Positions 27,405-33,868 of a stretch of DNA of 33,995 nucleotides are shown piece after piece. Source of the DNA: Candidatus Hinthialibacter antarcticus (GTDB taxonomy: Bacteria > Hinthialibacterota > Hinthialibacteria > Hinthialibacterales > Hinthialibacteraceae); assembly GCA_030765645.1 (NCBI GenBank), contig JAVCCE010000024.1, positions 1 through 33,995 on the forward strand. Direction: 5' to 3'. The position numbers and the translations under genes are program-made. Below the pieces are notes generated by a model, which was given only the letters and a program-made list of their open reading frames with translations, was not told the DNA's origin and made no database searches. Numbering within the stretch: the first letter of the stretch is position 1; each line of letters starts with the position of its first letter.

Positions 27405-27860
27405 CTAACTATTTATTTCTAGCAGCAAGTCTCTGTGGTTATTGACAGATTCTTCAAGGTTTTCAATTTCACATACTATCTCATCAAATATTTGAGGCCA
27501 TCTTCCTTCATTATTTAGATTGCTACAATTTATTCTTTTAATAATTTTGCAATTTATTTTTTCGGATATATTCACCCATTCTAATTCACCACATCTATTT
27601 TCAATTTCAGTTTGAAAATCCTGTAATGTTCTCAATTTACTTTCATTTTCGGTTTTGGGATTCCAGTGATCTAATAGTATTTCTACTGTAAAACTATTAG
27701 ATTGTAATCGAACCATATATTTTAAATTAGGAATATTTGAATTTATTTGAAACTTTGATGAATTAAATTTTTCTGGTTGAGTATGCTTGACATGCCTATT
27801 CAAAAATGACTGGAAGTTGTTGCACTCGTAAAGTCTGTTCCAAAACAATTGTTTATTCAT
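27405..27860 (-). CDS. DUF4268-like protein in AT-rich island
   Basis: A 151-residue cytoplasmic protein, MNKQLFWNRLYE onwards. The order of marks fits DUF4268: an aromatic F-W start helix, a strand pair with hydrophobic alternation (YMVRLQSNSFTVEILLD), an acidic helix with QTEIENRCGELEW, and a last strand after it (KINCKIIKRI). DUF4268 is often found alone or at the C-terminus of restriction-like or defence-associated proteins, but its activity is not established. The usual N-terminal nuclease-like domain is absent here. AAAGG 8 bases before the ATG at 27860 sets the start; the frame stays open to a TTG at 27875. Low G+C and strongly AT-biased codons suggest recent acquisition with the lipoprotein gene. 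Confidence 0.6.
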   Translation of the reverse strand: MNKQLFWNRLYECNNFQSFLNRHVKHTQPEKFNSSKFQINSNIPNLKYMVRLQSNSFTVEILLDHWNPKTENESKLRTLQDFQTEIENRCGELEWVNISEKINCKIIKRINCSNLNNEGRWPQIFDEIVCEIENLEESVNNHRDLLLEINS

Positions 27861-27881
27861 AAATTTACCTTTCAATAGCAG

Positions 27882-27979
27882 GGTTGGGTAGGCTCAAATT
27901 GCATAGCAGTTTAGCCCACAAAGCAATGTATCAATTTTATCCGGTGGGCTGTCCGCCGCGGCGGACGAGCCCACCCTAC
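27882..27979. repeat. Hairpin repeats on the far side of the AT-rich island
   Basis: 27943-27979 is GGTGGGCT / GTCCGCCGCGGCGGAC / GAGCCCACC plus CTAC. The 16-bp centre (27951-27966) is a perfect palindrome, and the outer frame is that of the repeats at 26551-26782. 27882-27920 is a degenerate relative (GGTTGGGTAGGCT ... TTAGCCCAC). Together with the cluster at 26551-26830 they bracket the two-gene island. Confidence 0.8.
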
Positions 27980-28074
27980 ATAGCTTCCGGCAGCGCCCGA
28001 AGGTGCTCTACTACTTTTTCTAATTTTCCGTCATGAGGCGTCTCTATAAGCCCGTCATGAATACGAAGGCTCAT
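27976..28074 (-). CDS. Short ORF, possible gene remnant
   Basis: ATG at 28074 opens 32 codons (MSLRIHDGLIETPHDGKLEK and on to VVEHLRALPEAM) that end inside the hairpin repeat. The peptide looks protein-like, with an amphipathic helix, and the frame is open for another dozen codons upstream (SSPIGIFDVILY). No ribosome binding site or family is recognised. It may be the 3' end of a gene whose front was lost when the island or repeat was inserted, or chance. Confidence 0.2.
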   Translation of the reverse strand: MSLRIHDGLIETPHDGKLEKVVEHLRALPEAM

Positions 28075-28120
28075 ATAAAGTATAACATCAAAGATGCCTA
28101 TAGGTGAACTTCATCTTGAT

Positions 28121-29164
28121 TCATATTCCAACTGCTATCTCAGGCGGCGTCACATCAGGGAACATTTCGTCGCGCAGCCGCGTCCAGGTTTTCCAGGCGG
28201 CGGCAGGGGGGAGGCCTGCAAAGTTTATCGCATTGCGTAATCCCTCAACCGGTGTGAGCGACGACCCCGCAAAGTTGTTGGTTCCCGGCAGGCGCACGAC
28301 GCGGTCTTCGCCGACTTCGACTTCCACAGCGCCCAGCGTATACCGCCCCGGCGGCGCCCCTGCCGCGCTCATTGCGTCAGTCGTGAACACGACGCGGTCG
28401 GCTCCTAAATAATCCACCCAACTTTTAAGCACCCACGGCGGGACATGAATGCCGTCGGGAATAATCGAAACCATGAGTTCCGGCAGGCTTAACACCCGTT
28501 GAATAATATTGTCATGGCGGTGCATCTGCGCCGGACAGCCGTTGCCCAAGTGAGTGAACATGTGCGCTCCCGCATCGACGGCGCGTTGCAGGTCATCAAT
28601 GCCCGCGTCTGTGTGTCCCAGACTGACGAGTATGTTTTCACCCACGGCGCGGCGAATGAAATCCGCGCTGCCGCTGCGTTCCGGCGCAAGCGTAACCAGA
28701 CGGATCATGCCGCCAGCGGCTTCTTGCAATCGCTGAAACATATCCCAATCAGGGCCGCAAGTATGCTGCGGGGGATGTGCGCCGATGTATCCCGCTTCGG
28801 ACGACAAAAACGGCCCTTCAAGATGAAAGCCCAAAATGCTCTCTCGCAATAAAGGAGATTGCTCAATATAGGTGTGAATGGTTTTGAATTGCGCTTCAAG
28901 AAACTCAGGCGCCGCCGTGATTAGAGTCAACAGAGAATGAAAACAGCCAGCCTTGCGAAGTTCCAAGGTCGCGCGTTCGAGGTCATCAAACGATAGATGT
29001 GGATTCATAAAATCCACGCCCGCAAAGCCATTTACCTGCGGGTCAAACAGCGCCGGTCCGACGAGGTATTCGGCGGCTTCTTTGTCGCCGATTACGATGG
29101 CGCCCTCAGGCTGAGAAGGGTATCGGGCGCCAGTAAGCGCATCAATGTATCGAGGAGTGTTCAT
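28121..29164 (-). CDS. nagA: N-acetylglucosamine-6-phosphate deacetylase-like amidohydrolase
   Basis: A 347-residue cytoplasmic TIM-barrel amidohydrolase. NagA removes the acetyl group from GlcNAc-6-phosphate in amino-sugar and cell-wall recycling. Metal and catalytic residues are visible: Glu116 in GFHLEGPFLS, His184 in SLGHTDA, His205 in MFTHLGNG, and catalytic Asp263 in TTDAMSAAG. The substrate-binding IPDGIHVPP is also present. The N-terminal FDPQVNGFAGVDF is the NagA-type replacement for the usual HxH. The start at 29164 overlaps the VWA gene stop as TGATG, so the two are coupled; the ORF open upstream to 29203 is not needed. No nagB, nagC or sugar transporter is adjacent, and the sugar specificity could differ from GlcNAc-6-P. 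Confidence 0.88.
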   Translation of the reverse strand: MNTPRYIDALTGARYPSQPEGAIVIGDKEAAEYLVGPALFDPQVNGFAGVDFMNPHLSFDDLERATLELRKAGCFHSLLTLITAAPEFLEAQFKTIHTYIEQSPLLRESILGFHLEGPFLSSEAGYIGAHPPQHTCGPDWDMFQRLQEAAGGMIRLVTLAPERSGSADFIRRAVGENILVSLGHTDAGIDDLQRAVDAGAHMFTHLGNGCPAQMHRHDNIIQRVLSLPELMVSIIPDGIHVPPWVLKSWVDYLGADRVVFTTDAMSAAGAPPGRYTLGAVEVEVGEDRVVRLPGTNNFAGSSLTPVEGLRNAINFAGLPPAAAWKTWTRLRDEMFPDVTPPEIAVGI

Positions 29165-31077
29165 CAAAACGAATACCGTGCGCGGCGGACGTACACAAAC
29201 CACTCGACGCAGAGCACGATGAACGCGATCAGCGCCAGCAGCCGCCAGATTTCCTGGTTGGACGCCACCGAACCGAGGTCGCCTTCGATCTGCACTTCGC
29301 CGAATTGTAACTCAAGCCGGGGCGCGATTTTCGATTCTTCGGTTGAGAGTAAATTCACCGCATAACGGGTGCGTATCGTATCTGCGATCAGATATTCATA
29401 AATGCCCTGGCGGTCGGTCTCGTCATAAAAAAGCGGGCTGGCAGCGGTGAAGGTGTACGTTTTCGGCTCGAGTGGAGCGGGCGGTTTGAGAAACGCCTCA
29501 TCCAAGAGTGACTGCGGCGGCGCCAGCGTTAACACTTCGCCGGTCGAACGCATCATGGCGTCGCCTTTGCCGGTTGCGATCCAATCAATCAGGTTCATGA
29601 TAAAAATGGGAAACGAAACCCGGTTCGGCCAATTGCTGTCGAACAAGTCAAACGAGGCGACTACGCCTTGCACGGCGTCCGTCTCGAACGCAACCACCAG
29701 CGGCGTCTCGCGTGATTCGACGATGGTCTCCACCCAGGCGGGCGCGGCCATGTTGCGGCATCGGTTGACGATCAGCGTGTCAAAATTCACATAACGCGCC
29801 AGTGAGTGAAAGCGGTCAAACGAAACGATGTACGGCAACGTCAACTCGTCGCCCATCGACCAGCCCGGCATGGGCGGCACGGCGTTAATGAAGAAGTAGG
29901 AGCCGTTCGTCAGCGCGGGCGGCGCGTATGCGTCAAACACGACCAAGTCAAAGTTGCCCGGCCCGGTATAGTCGCTGGGCGCTTGCACCGAAACGCGGGT
30001 GCGCGCATCCAGGTTGAGTGCGCGTTCCAGGTAGGGATTGTTGACCGTGACCAATAGCACATCCAGATAGGCTTCGCCCTGAATGACCGCCCATGCTTGG
30101 TTGTCGTTGGGCAAGGGGTCGTCGTTGTCCACGCGGACGCGCAACACTTCGGTGAAGTTGCCGGGGTCTTTAAATAACAGCGACTCATGCGCGCCGGGCG
30201 CCAGCGTCACTTCGCGGGCGTCTAGTAGAATCTCCTCCGGCTCTTCGCTTTCTTCGTGCTGGTGTTCATCTTCTTCGCCAGCGACAACCTTGTGGCCCTG
30301 GCCCAGCAATTCAACGAACACCGTTTTTTCAATGGAACCGGAATTTTGAACGCCAACCAGCACCTGGTAACTTTGTTGCAGGCTAAAGTCGCGGCGTACG
30401 ACCAGATCGGTAATCCCGATGTTGTCCGCTGATTGGCCGATGGGAATGTAGCGGACCTTCATGCCTTCTAACGATTCGACATCCGGCGGCTCGAATCCAC
30501 CGTCTGAGAAGATCACCACTTCGAGGTTCGTTTGTAACTCTGACGCAGATTGCGCAATTTTGATGGCTTCTTTGAGATCGGTCGGGTTTTCGGTCGCGCG
30601 GATTTTCTGAATGACATTACGCAAGACGCTTTTGTTGCGCTCGAAGGGCGTAATCACCTGCGCGTTGGATGAGAACGACGCCACCATCATGCGGTCGCCC
30701 ATGCTCATATCGTTGACAAGGTCGATGGCGAGTTTTTTTGCTTCGTCGAGGCGCGATGGGCGCACGTCATTTGCGTTCATGCTGGCTGACTGGTCAATCA
30801 ACACCACAAAACTCTGCCCGCGCAATCCGCCCAGTTCCAATACCGGACGCGCAATCGCCAGCGCCAACAGCGCCATGATGAGCAGCTGAAGGTATAACAG
30901 CAGACTGCGTTTTAATTTTTGAAATGGCGTGTTCGCCTTCAGGTCTTCAAGGCTTTGCCGCCATAACAGCGTACTGGAAATCGGCTGGTCGATTCGCTTG
31001 AGTTTCAGCAAATATAAAATGATGACTGCGGGAATCGACAGTCCAAACAATAATCCCAACGGCGCCAGAAAGTTCAT
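29164..31077 (-). CDS. BatA-like membrane protein with von Willebrand factor A domain
   Basis: A 637-residue membrane protein of the same design as the one at 14558-16492. The N-terminal segment MNFLAPLGLLFGLSIPAVIILYLL is followed by KLKRIDQPISSTLLW and a second membrane helix (residues 60-80). The VWA domain carries an intact metal site DQSAS at 95-99 and SDGG further on. A long strand-rich periplasmic part contains a Glu/His-rich acidic loop (GEEDEHQHEESEEPEE) that could bind metal. A last membrane helix (IWRLLALIAFIVLCVEWFVYV) ends with a short Arg-rich tail. GGAG precedes the ATG. It follows the DUF58 gene by 18 bp and overlaps the nagA-like gene by one base. DUF58 + BatA pairs are known to work with a MoxR ATPase, which is not seen here. 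Confidence 0.88.
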   Translation of the reverse strand: MNFLAPLGLLFGLSIPAVIILYLLKLKRIDQPISSTLLWRQSLEDLKANTPFQKLKRSLLLYLQLLIMALLALAIARPVLELGGLRGQSFVVLIDQSASMNANDVRPSRLDEAKKLAIDLVNDMSMGDRMMVASFSSNAQVITPFERNKSVLRNVIQKIRATENPTDLKEAIKIAQSASELQTNLEVVIFSDGGFEPPDVESLEGMKVRYIPIGQSADNIGITDLVVRRDFSLQQSYQVLVGVQNSGSIEKTVFVELLGQGHKVVAGEEDEHQHEESEEPEEILLDAREVTLAPGAHESLLFKDPGNFTEVLRVRVDNDDPLPNDNQAWAVIQGEAYLDVLLVTVNNPYLERALNLDARTRVSVQAPSDYTGPGNFDLVVFDAYAPPALTNGSYFFINAVPPMPGWSMGDELTLPYIVSFDRFHSLARYVNFDTLIVNRCRNMAAPAWVETIVESRETPLVVAFETDAVQGVVASFDLFDSNWPNRVSFPIFIMNLIDWIATGKGDAMMRSTGEVLTLAPPQSLLDEAFLKPPAPLEPKTYTFTAASPLFYDETDRQGIYEYLIADTIRTRYAVNLLSTEESKIAPRLELQFGEVQIEGDLGSVASNQEIWRLLALIAFIVLCVEWFVYVRRARYSF

Positions 31078-31095
31078 GCGGTGACTCCGTAATCA

Positions 31096-32046
31096 TTATG
31101 CGACCAGTCCCAAACGGCGGAACGCGTCAGTTAACAAACGCTCGACCGGAGCGTCAGACGATAGCGGCAGATAGTGCATCCCGTATCGCAGCGAAAAATC
31201 ACGAACGTCTGCCTGAAAGGCTTTCATGCGCCGTTCATATACGCCCAACAGTTCTTCGGTCACGCTAATCTCGACCGGTTCGTTGGTTTCGACGTCTAAC
31301 AGACGCAACGCGCCGACTAAGTCAGGGTTCAACTCTTGCGGCGAAAGCGTTTGTAACAGGTACACATCATTTTGTTTTTGTAATAATTGTTTAACGGCGT
31401 CTTCGCAGCCTTCCGGGTCAAACAGGTCAGAGAGCAGAATCACAATGCCGCCTTGTTTTTGCTGCATCATAAAACGCTTGCAGCCGTCCGCCAGCGTGGT
31501 CTCGCCGTCCATCGGCAGCTCTTCGAGAAAATTGAGAATGCGCCAGATGCTGCCTTTGCCGCGGGCGGGTTGCATCCAGCGGTAGCGTTCTTTGCCGAAG
31601 CCGACCAGACAGACGCGGTCCATTCCCGCCAGGGTGATATACGCCAGCGCGGCTGCCATGCGTTTGGCGAAGACGCCTTTATTGGGGTCGCCGGTGTCCA
31701 TCGACTTGCTGGAATCGACCAGGATATAGAGATAGAGGTCTTCTTCTTCATGAAATAATTTGGTGAACAGGCGGTCGAGGCGCCCGAAGATGTTCCAGTC
31801 GAGAAAGCGCAGGTCGTCGCCTTTGGAATAGTCGCGGTAGTCGGCGAATTCGATGGAGACGCCGCGTTTTCGCGAGCGCCGCTCACCCTTGAGCCGACCC
31901 AGAAACGTCTTGCGCGACACCAGCGCCAGCTGTTCCAGATATTTCAGGAACGAGGCGTCCATTAACCCCTTATCATTGATATCTGATGGGGGAGCGGGGG
32001 CTTCGGTTGGTTCGACAGTCTCGTTGGCGGTTTGCGGGTCAGCCAT
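31096..32046 (-). CDS. DUF58 domain-containing protein
   Basis: A 316-residue cytoplasmic protein. After an acidic Pro/Glu-rich leader of about 25 residues comes the DUF58 core: the conserved RRSRKRGVSIEFADYRDYSKGD stretch followed by LRFLDWNIFGR. A VWA-like fold then follows with VDSSKSM (DSSKS at 111-115), VCLVGF and ILLSDLFD. DUF58 proteins are standard members of MoxR-BatA clusters and are thought to be clients or adaptors in metal- and ATP-dependent assembly of envelope or enzyme complexes. GAGGA lies 8 bases before the ATG. The gene is second in the four-gene minus-strand unit running from 32899 to 28121. Confidence 0.92.
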   Translation of the reverse strand: MADPQTANETVEPTEAPAPPSDINDKGLMDASFLKYLEQLALVSRKTFLGRLKGERRSRKRGVSIEFADYRDYSKGDDLRFLDWNIFGRLDRLFTKLFHEEEDLYLYILVDSSKSMDTGDPNKGVFAKRMAAALAYITLAGMDRVCLVGFGKERYRWMQPARGKGSIWRILNFLEELPMDGETTLADGCKRFMMQQKQGGIVILLSDLFDPEGCEDAVKQLLQKQNDVYLLQTLSPQELNPDLVGALRLLDVETNEPVEISVTEELLGVYERRMKAFQADVRDFSLRYGMHYLPLSSDAPVERLLTDAFRRLGLVA

Positions 32047-32074
32047 GTGTTAAATCCTCTTTGAATTTTTCACA

Positions 32075-32899
32075 TTATAGATGAAGTTGCCGTTCTTCTT
32101 TCAGCATTTGTTCTCGTCCCAGCCAGGCCAACGCATTCAGGTCGCCGATTGGCTCGATTTGCATCCGAACGCAGTACGGTTCAATCTCCGTTTTGCCTGT
32201 TGTTTCCAGATGCGCGGAAGAAGGCGTCGCGATTCTACTCCCATTGGTATCACGAATATCTACCCGCGACAACGGATGCTGAAGAAAAAATAACAATCCG
32301 CTGGTGGGATGGACGCCGTCATTTCGCACGACGGCGTAAAATGGCGCGCCCACTATGCGGTGTTCTTGACCGGGATCGACCTCAAAAAGCACGTCTTGAC
32401 TCGGCTCTTGGTCGCGGATGGTTTTGAGGTCTTGCGGCGCAAAGATGCGGTCGGTTCCGGCTGTTACCGGCGTGGGGCCGATAGGGAATTCGATGCGACT
32501 GACTTTTTCGACGCCTTCGCCGTCGGCGTAACAAAAACAATTGAGAATGGGGAAGGTGCTGGAAAATAAATACCGGATGGTTATCTTGAGGCCGGAGCCG
32601 TCATTGGCGGCGCCGCTCAGGCTCACATCATGAAAATCGTCGGTCTCAGTCGAACGTACCATATAAAAATTTTGCTCAAATAGAATGCCCGCATCGCCTT
32701 TGACGCCGAGTTGATAGAGTTGTTCTCCGCCGTCACGATTGACCGCGACGGCGCCGCTGCCCAAGGCCGAGTCCATCGCCCAGATGACGCCCGTCACTTT
32801 GTCGACGATGGTGAGACATCCACTCGGCGTCTTGATGACGACTTGCAGACATTGATTATCGAGAACAATTTCGCCCTCAACAGGTTTCGATGGTTTCAT
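32075..32899 (-). CDS. Beta-rich protein of unknown function, first gene of the DUF58-VWA unit
   Basis: A 274-residue protein without signal peptide or membrane helix. Almost the entire sequence alternates short strands and turns (VLDNQCLQVVIKTPSGCLTIVDK, GVIWAMDSALGSGAVAVN, LKITIRYLFSSTFPILNCFCY, RIEFPIGPTPVTAG). That pattern is compatible with a galactose-mutarotase-like or glycosidase-associated beta sandwich. A short helical end (LNALAWLGREQMLKEERQL) closes it. No catalytic residues can be named. It begins the unit with DUF58, VWA and nagA-like genes (28 bp to the DUF58 start), which suggests carbohydrate or envelope work. No good ribosome binding site is seen at the ATG. Confidence 0.65.
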   Translation of the reverse strand: MKPSKPVEGEIVLDNQCLQVVIKTPSGCLTIVDKVTGVIWAMDSALGSGAVAVNRDGGEQLYQLGVKGDAGILFEQNFYMVRSTETDDFHDVSLSGAANDGSGLKITIRYLFSSTFPILNCFCYADGEGVEKVSRIEFPIGPTPVTAGTDRIFAPQDLKTIRDQEPSQDVLFEVDPGQEHRIVGAPFYAVVRNDGVHPTSGLLFFLQHPLSRVDIRDTNGSRIATPSSAHLETTGKTEIEPYCVRMQIEPIGDLNALAWLGREQMLKEERQLHL

Positions 32900-33060
32900 A
32901 ATGGTATAAACGGTTTTGTATGGATTATCAGAACGCTGTTTCAGTTATTATAGGTGATAAAAATATATTGGAGCACAGCGCTGCTTCATAGTTTCTAAAT
33001 TGACATACTATTGAACTAATTGATTGAACGTACTATGAATTAACAATGCGAAAACACATC

Positions 33061-33093
33061 CCCTCTCCCTCTGGGAGAGGGTTAGGGTGAGGG
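33061..33093 (+). repeat. Left 33-bp inverted repeat of the DUF559 cassette
   Basis: Begins CCCTCTCCCTCTGGGAGAGG and continues GTTAGGGTGAGGG. It matches the reverse complement of 33443-33475 at 31 of 33 positions. The inner CCCTCTCCC/GGGAGAGGG makes it a hairpin by itself. Its last purines (GGTGAGGG) lie just before the DUF559 ATG and can serve as the ribosome binding site. Confidence 0.9.
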
Positions 33094-33096
33094 AAA

Positions 33097-33390
33097 ATGA
33101 ATGAGAATAAACTCAATCCTGAAATTTTAGAATTTGCCAGGAAGTTAAGACAAGATCAAACTTCAGTAGAAAATTCACTATGGCGAATACTCCGAAATCG
33201 TACTTTACTAAACGCCAAGTTCAGACGCCAACATCCCATCCCGCCTTATATCGTCGACTTTTATTGTCATGAAGCGAGACTCGTTGTTGAATTAGACGGT
33301 GGTCAGCATAATTCCTTCAAAGAGATTGAATATGACAAATCACGAGACGAATTTTTGAGCGAAAAGGGAATCGCTGTTTTGCGGTTTTAG
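33097..33390 (+). CDS. DUF559 (Vsr-like) endonuclease domain protein, ending at an amber codon
   Basis: A 97-residue protein of the DUF559 family, small PD-(D/E)xK nucleases related to Vsr mismatch endonucleases. Family marks are LRQDQTSVENSLWRILRNR, KFRRQHPIPPYIVDFYC (Asp of the active site), and LVVELDGGQHN with the E-x-D-G-x-Q-H catalytic pattern. The tail YDKSRDEFLSEKGIAVLRF follows. The usual family continuation is F-W-N followed by a helix; here the Trp position is TAG. After it the same frame continues NRELSDSPESVIEAIVHA for 39 codons to a stop at 33508-33510, and the last part is encoded by the right inverted repeat. So this is either a slightly shortened enzyme or a nonsense-mutated gene. 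Both DNA ends carry the 33-bp inverted repeat, as in a mobile or domesticated cassette. Confidence 0.85.
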   Translation: MNENKLNPEILEFARKLRQDQTSVENSLWRILRNRTLLNAKFRRQHPIPPYIVDFYCHEARLVVELDGGQHNSFKEIEYDKSRDEFLSEKGIAVLRF

Positions 33391-33442
33391 AACCGTGAAC
33401 TAAGTGATTCTCCTGAGAGTGTAATCGAAGCGATAGTTCATG

Positions 33443-33475
33443 CCCTCACCCCAACCCTCTCCCAAAGGGAGAGGG
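33443..33475 (-). repeat. Right 33-bp inverted repeat of the DUF559 cassette
   Basis: Reverse-complement partner of 33061-33093 with two mismatches. In the readthrough frame of the DUF559 gene it encodes LTPTLSQRERE, a peptide that such repeats generate wherever they run into coding frames. Solo relatives occur at 2141-2174 and 23557-23580. Confidence 0.9.
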
Positions 33476-33543
33476 AGTCGGCCGCGATTCTTCTCAGGCA
33501 AAAAATTTAGCGCAAGTCAAAGCGTAGATATCTCACCTTTTTC

Positions 33544-33622
33544 GATCCCCCCTGGCGCTTTCAGCGCCGTCCCCCCTTAAAAAGGGAGGCGAACATACTG
33601 AAGTGCGGGTTCTTAACCCACC
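33544..33622. repeat. Two further dispersed repeats beside the DUF559 cassette
   Basis: 33544-33590 is the second copy of the C-run / GCGCTTTCAGCGCC / C-run / TTAAAAAGG element found at 1989-2037, in the same orientation. 33606-33622 is a short copy of the GGGTTCTTAACCCACC palindrome. No gene lies between the DUF559 cassette and the rpmG terminator. Confidence 0.75.
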
Positions 33623-33640
33623 AGATATAATCTAGAAACC

Positions 33641-33683
33641 AAAAAAATAAAAGACGGGCGGTCTGTAATAGGCCGCCCGTCTT
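33641..33683 (-). terminator. Rho-independent terminator of the tuf-rpmG transcript
   Basis: Arms AAGACGGGCGGTC (33651-33663) and GGCCGCCCGTCTT (33671-33683) pair over 13 positions with one wobble. On the minus strand the stem is followed by TTATTTTTTT. It lies about 25 bp after the rpmG stop and closes the operon. Confidence 0.9.
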
Positions 33684-33707
33684 GATTGCCGTTCGTATTT
33701 CGTCGAA

Positions 33708-33857
33708 TCAGCGCGTTTCCCGATGCGAGGTGTGCTTCCGGCAACGCGGGCAATACTTCTTCGTTTCCATCCGGTCGGGATGGAGTTGTTTGTTCTTATC
33801 GGTGCTGTAATTACGTTCCTTGCAATCCGTGCAAGCGAGAATAACTTGTTCGCGCAT
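33708..33857 (-). CDS. rpmG: Large ribosomal subunit protein bL33
   Basis: A 49-residue ribosomal protein, reading [20 protein letters not shown] and ending HTSHRETR. It has the zinc-binding form with two Cys pairs, C9-x2-C12 and C36-x2-C39, and the typical [13 protein letters not shown] tail. The ATG is preceded by GTAGGTGG. It lies 11 bp after the tuf stop, the usual tuf-rpmG arrangement in many bacteria, but neither tRNA-Trp nor secE/nusG accompanies it: a terminator follows directly. Confidence 0.95.
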   Translation of the reverse strand: MREQVILACTDCKERNYSTDKNKQLHPDRMETKKYCPRCRKHTSHRETR

Positions 33858-33868
33858 GATCCACCTAC

